From contig NZ_FCOJ02000010.1 of NCBI RefSeq assembly GCF_001545035.1, positions 97,747 to 161,746 of the forward strand: a DNA stretch of 64,000 nt, given 5' to 3'. The position numbers and the translations under genes were made by a program. The stretch is from Caballeronia glebae (GTDB lineage Bacteria; Pseudomonadota; Gammaproteobacteria; Burkholderiales; Burkholderiaceae). Shown piece by piece: positions 47,899-56,266 of the stretch. Below the pieces are notes generated by a model. The model ran no database searches, had not been told where the DNA came from, and was given only the letters and a program-made list of their open reading frames with translations. Position 1 is the stretch's first letter, and each line of letters starts with the position of its first letter.

Positions 47899-48945
47899 CG
47901 CCGGATTCGGCTGGCGCTCGTGCAGCGCTTCAATTTCGGCCAGAATTTCGTCCGACAGTTCGACGTTCACGCTGTCGATGTTCTCCTTCAACTGCGGAAT
48001 CGACGTCGCGCCGATCAGCGTGCTGGCCGTGAATGGCCGCGTGTTGACGAACCCGAGCGCGAGTTGCGTCGGCGTGAGTCCGTGGCGCTTCGCCAGTTCT
48101 ACGTAAGACGTGATCGCCGCAACCGCTTGCGGCTTGCTGTAACGCTGAAAACGCTCGAACAGCGTGATGCGCGCGCCCGCCGGACGCGCCCCGCCTTCGT
48201 ACTTGCCCGACAGCCAGCCGAACGCGAGCGGCGAGTAAGCGAGCAGTCCGACACCTTCCTTGTGCGTGAACTCGGACAGCCCGAGCTCGTAGGTGCGGTT
48301 CACGAGGCTGTAGGGATTCTGAATGCTAACGATCTTCGGCAGCCCCGCCTTCTCGGCCGCGCGCAGGAATTGCGCGACGCCCCACGGCGTTTCGTTCGAC
48401 ACACCCACATGGCGGATCTTGCCCGCCTTCACGAGATCGGCGAGCGCGGCGAGCGTTTCCTCGATGGGCACCGTGTACTCGTCGTCGATATACGGGTAAG
48501 CCGGGCGGCCGAAGGTCATCGTGCTGCGGTCGGGCCAGTGCAACTGATACAGATCGACGTAATCCGTTTGCAGACGTTTCAGACTGCCGTCGATGGCTTC
48601 GTTCAGGTTCTTGCGATCGAACTGATTGCCCGCGCCGCGGATGTGCCGCGGATTGTGCGGCTGGCGCGCGGGCCCGGCGATTTTCGTCGCAAGCACGATG
48701 CCGGCGCGCTTCGCCGGATTTTTCGCGAACCACGTGCCGATGTATTCCTCGGTGCGGCCCTGCGTCTCGGGGCGCGGCGGCACCGGGTACATTTCAGCGG
48801 CGTCGATCAGGTTCACGCCCTGAGCCAGCGCGTAATCGATCTGCTCGTGTGCTTCGCTTTCGGTGTTCTGCTCACCCCAGGTCATGGTGCCGAGCCCGAT
48901 CAGGCTGACGTCGACACCCGAATCACCCAGTTTCCGAAACTTCAT
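47893..48945 (-). CDS. tas: Aldo-keto reductase (Tas family)
   Basis: A 350-residue NADP(H)-dependent (alpha/beta)8-barrel oxidoreductase. The start MKFRKLGDSGVDVSLIGLGTM is typical of Tas; catalytic residues are the Tyr in DAAEMYPVPP, the Lys in VLATKIAG and the His in YQLHWPDRS. The NADP-binding C-terminal motif LIGATSIPQLKENI is present. The physiological substrate is unknown. It is a single gene with its own terminator overlapping the stop codon. Confidence 0.9.
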   Translation of the reverse strand: MKFRKLGDSGVDVSLIGLGTMTWGEQNTESEAHEQIDYALAQGVNLIDAAEMYPVPPRPETQGRTEEYIGTWFAKNPAKRAGIVLATKIAGPARQPHNPRHIRGAGNQFDRKNLNEAIDGSLKRLQTDYVDLYQLHWPDRSTMTFGRPAYPYIDDEYTVPIEETLAALADLVKAGKIRHVGVSNETPWGVAQFLRAAEKAGLPKIVSIQNPYSLVNRTYELGLSEFTHKEGVGLLAYSPLAFGWLSGKYEGGARPAGARITLFERFQRYSKPQAVAAITSYVELAKRHGLTPTQLALGFVNTRPFTASTLIGATSIPQLKENIDSVNVELSDEILAEIEALHERQPNPAP

Positions 48946-49128
48946 TGCTCATTCCTCTCGTTGACGTTTTGTTTGCGCGCTGTCGGCCCGCCGTAGGCGC
49001 ATTGTCGGGAATGCCGCCCGGCCGGGTTCCGGCAATCGCAAAAACTACCATAGCCGCGAAAGGTCTGCTGTCGCGACTAGAATGGCAGGCTTCCAACCCC
49101 CAACCCGTCAGGCAGGAGCGCGCAACCG

Positions 49129-50553
49129 ATGCCATTCGCCAGCGATCGCGAGAGTAAAGGCTCGTCGCTCATCGTCATGCTCGTCGCGGCGACGTTCTTC
49201 ATGGAGAACCTCGACGGCACGATCATCGCCACCGCCTTGCCGCAGATGGCGCGCTCGTTCAACGTGCATCCCGCCGACATGAGCCTCGGCATCACGGCTT
49301 ATCTGCTGACGCTTGCCGTATTCATCCCGATTTCCGGCTGGGCCGCCGATCGCTTCGGCCTGCGCACGGTGTTCGCGAGCGCCATCGCGGTATTCACCGC
49401 GGCGTCCGTGCTGTGCGCGACGACCTCGACCTTGCCCGCCTTCGCCGCCGCGCGCGTGTTGCAGGGCATCGGCGGCGCGATGATGGTGCCCGTCGGACGC
49501 CTGGCCGTGCTGCGCGCGACTCCCAAGGAAGGCCTGATGCGCGCGATCGCCATCATCACGTGGCCCGGGCTTGTCGCGCCGGTGATCGGTCCGCCGCTCG
49601 GCGGCTTCATCACGACATATTCGTCGTGGCGCTGGATCTTCTATCTCAACGTGCCGCTCGGCGTGATCGGCTTGCTGCTGACACTGCGCTATATCGGCAA
49701 CGAACGCGAAGACGCGAAGCGCCGCTTCGACCTGACCGGTTTCGCGCTGTGCGGCATCGCGTGCACGACGCTGCTCTACGCGATGGAGCTGGTCGGCCGC
49801 AGCGACGCGGACTGGACCTTCGTCGGCGTGCTGGTCGCGGTGGGCGTCGTGGCGGGCATCGCGTCGTGGTGGCATCTGCGGCGCGCGGCGCATCCGGTGG
49901 TCGATCTGTCGGCGCTGAAGGTGAAGACCTTTGCCGTGGCGATGGGCGGCGGCTCGCTCTTTCGCATCGCGATCAGCGCCGCGCCGTTCCTGTTGCCGCT
50001 GATGTTCCAGGTCGGCTTCGGCATGAACGCGTTCGAATCGGGCCTGCTCACGCTCGCCGTGTTCGCGGGCAATCTGTCGATGAAACTCGTCACGACGCCC
50101 GTGATGCGTCAGTTCGGCTTTCGGCCGGTGCTGATCGTCAATGGCGTGCTCGCCGCGCTCTCGCTTGCCGCGATGAGCCTGCTCACGCCGTCGACGCCCA
50201 CGCTCGTGATCGTCGTTGTCCTGTTCGCGAGTGGCTTATCGCGTTCGCTGCAATTCACGGCGCTCAACACGCTCTCTTTCGCCGATGTACCGAAAGCGCA
50301 GATGAGCGGCGCCTCGGCGCTATCGAGCACGTTGTTCCAGATGACGATGGGCATCGGCGTGGCCGTCGGCGCAATCGCGTTGCGCATCGGCGAATGGCTC
50401 CACGGGCACGATGCGCATTCCATCGGGCCGGAGGATTTCGGCGTCGCGTTTCTGATCGTCGCGTTCGTGGGGCTCGTCGGCGTGTTCGATCTGTTCGGGC
50501 TCGCGCGGGACGCCGGCGCGCTCGTGTCGGGGCATCGGAAGCCGAAAGCGTGA
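49129..50553 (+). CDS. MFS drug efflux protein, DHA2 (EmrB/MdtD) family
   Basis: A 474-residue inner membrane transporter with about 14 TM helices. DHA2 features are FFMENLDGTIIATALPQMARSF in helix 1 with the conserved Asp, GWAADRFGLRTVFASAIAVF (motif A), and ITWPGLVAPVIGPPLGGFITTYSSWRWIFYLNVPLG (motif C region; shown in parts). It expels hydrophobic compounds using the proton gradient. No periplasmic adaptor (EmrA) gene is adjacent, so it may act alone. It ends 5 bp before the antitoxin gene on the other strand. Confidence 0.9.
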   Translation: MPFASDRESKGSSLIVMLVAATFFMENLDGTIIATALPQMARSFNVHPADMSLGITAYLLTLAVFIPISGWAADRFGLRTVFASAIAVFTAASVLCATTSTLPAFAAARVLQGIGGAMMVPVGRLAVLRATPKEGLMRAIAIITWPGLVAPVIGPPLGGFITTYSSWRWIFYLNVPLGVIGLLLTLRYIGNEREDAKRRFDLTGFALCGIACTTLLYAMELVGRSDADWTFVGVLVAVGVVAGIASWWHLRRAAHPVVDLSALKVKTFAVAMGGGSLFRIAISAAPFLLPLMFQVGFGMNAFESGLLTLAVFAGNLSMKLVTTPVMRQFGFRPVLIVNGVLAALSLAAMSLLTPSTPTLVIVVVLFASGLSRSLQFTALNTLSFADVPKAQMSGASALSSTLFQMTMGIGVAVGAIALRIGEWLHGHDAHSIGPEDFGVAFLIVAFVGLVGVFDLFGLARDAGALVSGHRKPKA

Positions 50554-50558
50554 AGGTT

Positions 50559-50849
50559 TTATGACGCGTTGACCAATTCGAACTTGAACCGCTTGCCGAG
50601 TGCCGCCGCGGCGCTCGCCAAGGTCGTCAGCGTAAGGCTCGTATCGGTCTCGTCGAGCAGCCGGTTAAGCGCCGAGCGACTCGTTTTCATCTTCGCCGCC
50701 ATCGCAGTTTTCGTGATGTGCTGCGCCTTCATTTCCTGCTCGATCTGCCAGGCGATCACTCGCTTGATCGCCGTGGCCGTGACTTCCTCGAGCACGCCTT
50801 CTTCCCGAAGGAAATCGTCAAAGTCGCTTCCGACGTGTTTCTTGCTCAT
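50559..50849 (-). CDS. higA: HigA-like antitoxin (XRE helix-turn-helix)
   Basis: A 96-residue protein with a helix-turn-helix at about residues 50-75 (KTAMAAKMKTSRSALNRLL) and a downstream helix region ending GKRFKFEL, typical of HigA2-type antitoxins. It is encoded after its toxin and overlaps it by 32 bp, in the toxin-first order that characterises HigBA. It should bind both the toxin and the operator upstream of the toxin gene. Confidence 0.82.
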   Translation of the reverse strand: MSKKHVGSDFDDFLREEGVLEEVTATAIKRVIAWQIEQEMKAQHITKTAMAAKMKTSRSALNRLLDETDTSLTLTTLASAAAALGKRFKFELVNAS

Positions 50850-51198
50850 ATCGCACTCCGTCGTGAACTTCTTTCATCCGTGTTTCGGCAAGATCGAAAT
50901 CGCTTTTTGGCAACATCTGAGATTTCTTGATGAAGCCGTGAAGCAGGACCATTTCGCCATCCCTTACCGTGAAAAGAACTCTCGCAATTCGTTGATGCAA
51001 GTGAATCCGCACTTCCCACAAGTCTCTCGCCAATTTTCGGACAAGCGGCATTCCGAGTGGCCACCCGATCTGCACGGTCTTGATGTCCGCGCCGATAGCT
51101 TTCTTGTCTGCCAGCTCTAGCGCGCCCAACCATTCACGAACCGGCTCACTGCCTGACAACTGCCGAAAAAAGCGAACCTTCAAAACGAGTTGCTGCAT
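50818..51198 (-). CDS. higB: HigB-like toxin (RelE superfamily, Gp49-like)
   Basis: A 126-residue protein of the phage-derived Gp49-like / HigB group (PF05973) in the RelE superfamily of ribosome-dependent mRNA interferases. Recognisable blocks are FRQLSGSEPVREWL near the start, PLVRKLARDLWEVRIHLHQRIARVLFT, and the C-terminal MVLLHGFIKKSQMLPK, the typical end with conserved Phe, Lys and Lys. It starts at the ATG at 51198 and overlaps the antitoxin start. A palindromic operator lies 113 bp upstream. Confidence 0.82.
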   Translation of the reverse strand: MQQLVLKVRFFRQLSGSEPVREWLGALELADKKAIGADIKTVQIGWPLGMPLVRKLARDLWEVRIHLHQRIARVLFTVRDGEMVLLHGFIKKSQMLPKSDFDLAETRMKEVHDGVRYEQETRRKRL

Positions 51199-51310
51199 TT
51201 GTTTGTGACCTATTCTTGTTTCCGCGCATTGCTTTCATTACGTAACCCTTCTCGGCTTGGACTGTTCTTGATATGCGCGCGTAATAGGTGTCTTCGCTCG
51301 CTGATTGAAT

Positions 51311-51328
51311 TGTACCAACCTTGGTACA
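51311..51328. promoter_or_regulatory. Perfect palindromic operator upstream of higBA
   Basis: TGTACCAA-CC-TTGGTACA is a perfect 8+8 bp inverted repeat lying 113 bp before the toxin start codon and 63 bp before the next plus-strand gene. Its size fits an HTH antitoxin dimer site. No promoter elements of convincing quality can be placed around it. Confidence 0.65.
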
Positions 51329-51390
51329 CTCCGTAAATTCTTCTCGGCTTAAGCGCTAAAGTCCAAAACGTTCATGCCGTAATCCGCGTT

Positions 51391-51588
51391 ATGAACTCGC
51401 ACACGCTCGACGCCCTCGCCGCCCTGACCGAAACGGTTGCCGTCATCCGCCACGCGCGCGGCCTGAAAAATCCCCACGATTTCCCTGACGGCACGGTCGA
51501 GCGGCAAGTCGCCGCCGACGCCTTCGCCAACGATTTCCTGCGCGCACTCGACGCCGAGCCGAGCATCGGCGCGTGGTGGCCGATCTGA
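51391..51588 (+). CDS. Small hypothetical protein
   Basis: A 65-residue acidic protein (MNSHTLDALAALTETVAVI, ending IGAWWPI) with no TM helix or signal. I do not recognise a family. The ATG at 51391 has no clear ribosome site, so it is offered as a possible small gene between higBA and the exported cassette. The following 51589-51785 shows no other gene. Confidence 0.45.
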   Translation: MNSHTLDALAALTETVAVIRHARGLKNPHDFPDGTVERQVAADAFANDFLRALDAEPSIGAWWPI

Positions 51589-51785
51589 CGGCGTCGCGCG
51601 TCATCTGACCGTCACATCGGCAAGGTCGCGGTATTCGTCGCCGCGATCCGTGCGAGTCGATTTCTCGAAACGACATCTTCTGAGTCAAGTTTTGCTATTT
51701 GGCGAAACGTTTGCGAGCGGCTATCAAGTCGCGCCCACGCGCGCCGACAACTCGCATATCGCCATGACTCAATCAGGAGATGCCA

Positions 51786-52169
51786 GTGAAGTGGGCAGCG
51801 TCACTTTTTGCTATCGTCGTCGCACTCGCCGCGACCGGCTGCGCGCCGATGCCGGCGGCCAGCACGGCCCCGCAGGAGAAGCCGTCGGCGTCCGCCGAGA
51901 TCATCCGCTTCGAAATTCCCGCTGACGCGCTCGGCGCGCGCGACCCGCAACTCACCGCGATCCTCGCGAAAGCGGGCGCACTCGCGGCCGCGCAAAAGCA
52001 GCCGACGACCATTCTCGTCACCGCGCTCGCGCAAGACTTTCCGTATCTCAATCAGGCGATCTGGAAAGGCATTCCCGCCCGGCATACGGTCAAGCTCAGC
52101 CTTGAAAACCTGACGGCCGGCGCACGGCAGCCGTACAGCGTGTCGCTCAAGCCGACGCAGGGAGGCTGA
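51786..52169 (+). CDS. Putative lipoprotein, first gene of the lytic-transglycosylase cassette
   Basis: A 127-residue protein with a lipoprotein signal (hydrophobic AASLFAIVVALAATGC, lipobox Cys at about residue 19). The mature part has no known domain; it includes IIRFEIPADALGARDP and TTILVTALAQDFPYLNQAI. I start at the GTG at 51786 because AGGAG lies 6 bp before it; the ATG at 51780 is in frame but too close to that site. It is 4 bp upstream of the next exported gene. Confidence 0.65.
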   Translation: MKWAASLFAIVVALAATGCAPMPAASTAPQEKPSASAEIIRFEIPADALGARDPQLTAILAKAGALAAAQKQPTTILVTALAQDFPYLNQAIWKGIPARHTVKLSLENLTAGARQPYSVSLKPTQGG

Positions 52170-52173
52170 CGCG

Positions 52174-52533
52174 ATGCGCCCTATCCCGACTTTGAGCCTT
52201 GCCGCCGGCGTGCTGGTTTCGGCGAGCGCCTTCGCCGGTCCGCTCGACGTGAGCGCGCCCGCGTCCGTGCAAACGCTCGCGGCGCTCACGCCCGTCACCG
52301 TTACCGTCCCGCAGAAGGTCTATCCGCCCTTGCCGACGCTCGCGATGCTGCCGCCCGCCATCGGCGACGAAGACGACGCGCCCGCCAGACCCGCGAGCAA
52401 GAAGGCCAGGAAACCGCGCCGCGTCGCCGATTGCAAATGCAATGGCCCGGAACCGCGCCTCGTCGTGTCGGACGAATCGCGCACCTACATGAAGGACGTC
52501 GAGCGCCGCATCGACATCGCGCTCGCGCCGTAA
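52174..52533 (+). CDS. Exported hypothetical protein
   Basis: A 119-residue protein with a signal peptide (LSLAAGVLVSASAFAG, cleavage near residue 22) and a mature region rich in Ala, Pro, Val and Lys/Arg with one Cys-x-Cys pair (ADCKCNGPEP). No recognised domain. It lies 4 bp after the lipoprotein gene and 18 bp before the transglycosylase gene, suggesting a cotranscribed envelope cassette. Confidence 0.6.
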   Translation: MRPIPTLSLAAGVLVSASAFAGPLDVSAPASVQTLAALTPVTVTVPQKVYPPLPTLAMLPPAIGDEDDAPARPASKKARKPRRVADCKCNGPEPRLVVSDESRTYMKDVERRIDIALAP

Positions 52534-52551
52534 TCGAAGGAGACAAGCAAT

Positions 52552-53013
52552 ATGTTCCGTCCGATTTACGCGGCGCTGGCCGCCTGCGTGCTGCTCGGCG
52601 CATCGCTCGCGCCGCGTGCCGCTCACGCCGACGATTGCTTCGAGCAGGCCGGCGCGTATCAGGGCGTCAATCCGCTCGTGCTGCGCGCGGTCGCCTGGCG
52701 CGAATCGAAAGGCGATGCCGCCGCGATCAACCGCAACGCCAACGGCTCGATCGATATCGGTCAGTTGCAGATCAATTCGATCCATTTCCCCGATCTTGCG
52801 CGTCAGGGCATACCGCATCGCGCGCTCGCCGATCCGTGCGTCAACGTGTTCGTCGCCGCATGGCTGCTCAAGCAGAAGATGGTGAAGTACGGCAACACAT
52901 GGCGCGCGATCGGCGCCTATCACTCGGAATCGCCGAAACATCGCGACGCCTACGCACGCAGCATCCAGCAGATTTTGGTTAGCTGGGGCGAGCTGCGGCC
53001 TGAGATGCACTGA
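52552..53013 (+). CDS. Lytic transglycosylase (SLT domain, VirB1/IpgF type)
   Basis: A 153-residue exported protein with a signal peptide (cleavage near AAHADD, residue 25) and a single SLT domain. The catalytic Glu is in LRAVAWRESKGDAAAI, followed by NGSIDIGQLQINSIHFPDL and YHSESPKHRDAY. It cleaves peptidoglycan glycan strands. Small enzymes of this type often open the wall for secretion systems or pili, but none is in the window. GAAGGAGA precedes the start. It shares a likely transcript with the two upstream genes. Confidence 0.9.
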   Translation: MFRPIYAALAACVLLGASLAPRAAHADDCFEQAGAYQGVNPLVLRAVAWRESKGDAAAINRNANGSIDIGQLQINSIHFPDLARQGIPHRALADPCVNVFVAAWLLKQKMVKYGNTWRAIGAYHSESPKHRDAYARSIQQILVSWGELRPEMH

Positions 53014-53035
53014 GCGCGCAACTCGGGCCATCGAC

Positions 53036-53773
53036 TCAAAGCTGGCTCATGCCGCCGTCGATCACGATCTCCGTGCCGACGATGAAGCCCGATTCCTGCG
53101 CTGCCAGATGCAGCACGGTCGCCGCGACTTCGCTCGATTTGCCGAACCGGCCGAGCGGAATCTGGCTTTGAAGTTGCGCGGCGGCTTCATCGACGAGGCC
53201 GAGCTTGCCGTGCAGCGGCGTCGAGACCGGACCGGGGCTCACGACATTCACGCGTGCGCCGCGCGGCAGCAATTCCGCCGACAGCGTCTTCGCGAGCGAC
53301 ACGAGCGCCGCCTTGCTCGCCGCATAGACCGACGACATCGGCATGCCGATATGCGCATTGATCGAACCGTTCAGCACGATCGACGCGCCTTCGTTCAGCA
53401 ACGGCACGAGCGACTGGATCTGAAAATACGGTCCCTTCACGTTGATCGCGAAGGTTTCGTCCCACGCTTTTTCGTCGATGTCCGTGAACGGCGCAAAGGT
53501 GCCGACGCCCGCGTTGACGAAGATCGCATCGAGCCGGATGTTCGCATCGGCCAACGCTTGTGCGAGTTCGCGCGCCGCGCCGACCGTGCCCGCGACGTTG
53601 CGGATCGCGATGGCGTTCGCGCCGAGCGTCTCGCGCGCCGTTGCCAGCGAGGTTTCGTCGCGACCCGTGATGACAACGCGCGCGCCTTCCGCCGCAAATG
53701 CCTGCGCCGCCGCGAGACCGATGCCGCTATTGCCGCCGGTGATCAGAACTGTCTTGCCTTCGAAGCGATTCAT
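53036..53773 (-). CDS. SDR family oxidoreductase
   Basis: A 245-residue classical SDR with the cofactor motif TGGNSGIG (about residue 13), NAGVG, and an intact catalytic set: Ser in VLNGSINAHIG and Tyr-x-x-x-Lys in SVYAASKAALVSLA, unlike the SDR near 20 kb. C-terminal FIVGTEIVIDGGM is typical. The substrate is unknown. It is encoded alone and convergent with the transglycosylase cassette; the 53774-54009 gap upstream holds the divergent promoters. Confidence 0.9.
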   Translation of the reverse strand: MNRFEGKTVLITGGNSGIGLAAAQAFAAEGARVVITGRDETSLATARETLGANAIAIRNVAGTVGAARELAQALADANIRLDAIFVNAGVGTFAPFTDIDEKAWDETFAINVKGPYFQIQSLVPLLNEGASIVLNGSINAHIGMPMSSVYAASKAALVSLAKTLSAELLPRGARVNVVSPGPVSTPLHGKLGLVDEAAAQLQSQIPLGRFGKSSEVAATVLHLAAQESGFIVGTEIVIDGGMSQL

Positions 53774-54009
53774 GACGTGTTCTCCTTGTGAACGTCGATC
53801 AGTGTGAAGGCATTATGGCCGGACGCGCGCCCGTTGCCGTGCGACGTGGCCGGCGCACTCGTTCGATTTCGTCGAACGTGTTTTCGTCTGCGTGTTGCGC
53901 CCCACACTTCCGCCTTGAAGCGCGGGGGATCGCCTCCTAAAGTTACGCAGTCTCTTCCGGGCTGCTTACGGCTTCGTCATTTCGTCGTACTTTCGACAGT
54001 AGGCGCATC

Positions 54010-55035
54010 ATGCAAGACGCGCAACGCGGTGCACCGCCCAGTCCGGAGCGGTTGCTGCAATTGGGAATGGCGTTCTGGGCGTCGAAGGCGCTGCTTTCGG
54101 CCATCGAACTGGGCGTGTTCACGCAACTTGCGCCCAGCCCGCGACCGGCCGACGATCTCGCGCAGGCGCTGGAACTGCATCCGCGCGGGGCGCTGGATTT
54201 TCTCGATACGCTCGTCGCGCTCAACCTGCTCACGCGTCAGGACGGCCTCTACGCGAACGCGAAGGACGCCGATCTCTTTCTCGATCGCAACAAGCCTTCG
54301 TATGTCGGCGGTTTGCTGGAGATGGCGAACGCGCGCCTCTATCCGTTCTGGGGTTCGCTCACCGAGGCGCTGCGCACGGGGTTGCCGCAAAACGAATCGA
54401 AGCACGGCGGCAACACCTTCGAAACGCTCTACAGCGACCCGGCGCGGCTGCGCGGCTTTCTTCAGGCGATGAGCGGCGTGAGCATGGGCGCGGCCCAGGC
54501 AATCGCGCGGCAGTTTCCGTGGGACGAGTACCGCACCTTCATCGATATCGGCGCGGCTCAGGGCGCGCTGCCGGTGCAGGTGGCGTTTGCGCATCCGCAT
54601 CTGACGGGCGGCGGCTTCGATCTGCCGGTCGTCGGCCCGATCTTCGACGAATACGTCGCCGCGCATGGCCTGCAAGACCGGCTGCGCTTTCATCCCGGCG
54701 ACTTCTTCGAGGACCCGTGCCCGTCGGCGGATGTGCTCGTGATGGGTCATGTTCTTCACGACTGGAATCTGCCGCAGAAGCTCGAACTGCTCGCGAAATG
54801 TCATGCGGCGCTGCCGCCGGGCGGCGCGTTGATCGTGTACGACGCGATCATCGACGACGAGCGCCGGCAAAACGCCTTCGGTCTTCTGATGAGCCTGAAC
54901 ATGTTGATCGAAACGCCCGGAGGCTTCGACTACACCGGCGCCCAATGCTGCGCGTGGATGAAGGAAGCGGGATTCGCGACGGCGCGCGTCGAGCCACTCG
55001 TCGGGCCGGATTCGATGGTGATCGCGACGAAGTGA
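54010..55035 (+). CDS. SAM-dependent O-methyltransferase (hydroxyneurosporene/hydroxyindole type)
   Basis: A 341-residue class I methyltransferase with an N-terminal dimerisation/winged-helix domain (about 1-110, [19 protein letters not shown]) and a C-terminal SAM domain with motif [17 protein letters not shown] near 183 and [19 protein letters not shown], where the His is the likely catalytic base of the family. The substrate is unknown; related proteins methylate carotenoids, polyketides or indoles. No biosynthetic cluster surrounds it. Confidence 0.85.
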   Translation: MQDAQRGAPPSPERLLQLGMAFWASKALLSAIELGVFTQLAPSPRPADDLAQALELHPRGALDFLDTLVALNLLTRQDGLYANAKDADLFLDRNKPSYVGGLLEMANARLYPFWGSLTEALRTGLPQNESKHGGNTFETLYSDPARLRGFLQAMSGVSMGAAQAIARQFPWDEYRTFIDIGAAQGALPVQVAFAHPHLTGGGFDLPVVGPIFDEYVAAHGLQDRLRFHPGDFFEDPCPSADVLVMGHVLHDWNLPQKLELLAKCHAALPPGGALIVYDAIIDDERRQNAFGLLMSLNMLIETPGGFDYTGAQCCAWMKEAGFATARVEPLVGPDSMVIATK

Positions 55036-55060
55036 GCGAGCCGCGCGCCCGGGCGCTTCG

Positions 55061-55264
55061 TCAGCGGTCGTTCGACATCCCTTTCAGGCGATCGTTGCCG
55101 GCGTCCCGGGCGGCGTCGGCGGTGGAGAAGTTCTCTTCGGAAACCAGCGCGCGTTTGACTTCGCGCGCCGCAAAATCGACGAGCGTGAGGACCCACACGA
55201 AGCCGCCCGCCTGTTCCGCGGTCTGCACGAATGCGCGCAGATCGCCTTCATTCGACGATGCCAT
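55061..55264 (-). CDS. Small conserved hypothetical protein
   Basis: A 67-residue cytoplasmic protein beginning MASSNEGDLRAFVQTAEQ with an internal LTLVDFAAREVKRALVS. I chose the ATG at 55264 because GAGGAGG sits just upstream; the ATG at 55282 precedes that site. I do not recognise a family. It is the most distal of three short minus-strand genes (to 56108) before dusA. Confidence 0.6.
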   Translation of the reverse strand: MASSNEGDLRAFVQTAEQAGGFVWVLTLVDFAAREVKRALVSEENFSTADAARDAGNDRLKGMSNDR

Positions 55265-55378
55265 ACCGACCTCCTCGTTCATGTTGATGCGCCCTGCCGG
55301 TGTCGCGAGACGCGTGCTGACCGGCGATGCGATGCGTCGGCTGAACGGGCGCTAACGGGCGGCAGCCGGCCGCCTTGA

Positions 55379-55777
55379 TCAGGCTTCGAAATCCAGACCG
55401 CCGAAGAGCACCGACGATTCCGCCTGCGAGCGCGTTGCGAGATCGACGTCGCGCGCGCCCTGCCACGCGTCAAGCTTGGCGCCGATCGCGTCGAGATATC
55501 GCACGAATCGGGCCTCGCCGCCCGCGCCCATCAAGCGCTCGATCTCTTCGTCGTCCCAGGTCAGAAATACATTCAGCGCAAACGGATAGACGTGCCGATG
55601 TTCATCGCCCTGTCGCGGTGCATGTCCGGCGCTGATACGCAGACGCGTCGGCAGGGCCGGGCTTTCACGGGGAAGGATATCGACGCGCACGCCGTGATCG
55701 ACGAGATGCGTCACCCGCTCGACGATGCGCGGCATGAACTCGGCCTCGAAGCGCAGCGCCTGTTCCCGATTCAACAT
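55379..55777 (-). CDS. DUF5594-like protein
   Basis: A 132-residue protein resembling the Burkholderia-type DUF5594 family: LRFEAEFMPRIVERVTHLV, then PTRLRISAG and the well-formed block PFALNVFLTWDDEEIERLM. No signal or TM helix. The ATG at 55777 was chosen as the first Met with family-like sequence after it; the open frame extends upstream as Arg/Ser-rich sequence. The function is unknown. Confidence 0.7.
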   Translation of the reverse strand: MLNREQALRFEAEFMPRIVERVTHLVDHGVRVDILPRESPALPTRLRISAGHAPRQGDEHRHVYPFALNVFLTWDDEEIERLMGAGGEARFVRYLDAIGAKLDAWQGARDVDLATRSQAESSVLFGGLDFEA

Positions 55778-55805
55778 TGGTCTCCGTGAGCGCTGTGCGG
55801 CGTAT

Positions 55806-56108
55806 TCAGACGGCCGGCAAGTCTTCGAGCGATTTTTCGATCTGGCCGTCCTGCACGCGCGCCTCGATGCCGATGTGGCCGTTCGTATACGGCAGCGCGC
55901 TGACTTTCGGGCCGAGGAAGGCACGGCCGCCGAGCTTGAAGAGCGTGCGGACTTCCTTGCCGCTCTTGATGACGTCCACGACCTGCTGGACATCCACGAT
56001 GGTGGTGGGCGCGGCCCAGTCGTTCGTGGCCGGGTCGAAACTGCCCCAGCGCACGCTGGTCACGCGGTCGTTGACCCAGCGCACACCGTCGATCGCCAAA
56101 GTAGCCAT
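55806..56108 (-). CDS. Conserved hypothetical protein
   Basis: A 100-residue protein, MATLAIDGVRWVNDRVTSVR at the start and TIVDVQQVVDVIKSGKEVRTLF in the middle. GGAGG lies 5 bp before the ATG at 56108, supporting this start. I do not recognise the family; there is no signal or TM helix. It is 28 bp upstream of the DUF5594-like gene on the same strand and probably cotranscribed with it. Confidence 0.7.
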   Translation of the reverse strand: MATLAIDGVRWVNDRVTSVRWGSFDPATNDWAAPTTIVDVQQVVDVIKSGKEVRTLFKLGGRAFLGPKVSALPYTNGHIGIEARVQDGQIEKSLEDLPAV

Positions 56109-56266
56109 GTCTGCCTCCAGTGTCGTCGTTTGGGGTGGATTGGAAATCCTAGCATGGCGGGGCGAAGGCGGTGGACCTTTGCGCCGGGCCGCGCGCCAGC
56201 ACGGCGCGACCAATCTGCCGCGCTGCGGTAAAATCGCGGATTCCCCTTGAAATTCAAGCGGTTCGC

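Noticed and set aside
50559..53013. Prophage or plasmid fragment around the toxin-antitoxin genes
   Set aside because: No integrase, structural phage genes, attachment repeats or plasmid genes are visible; neighbours are chromosomal.
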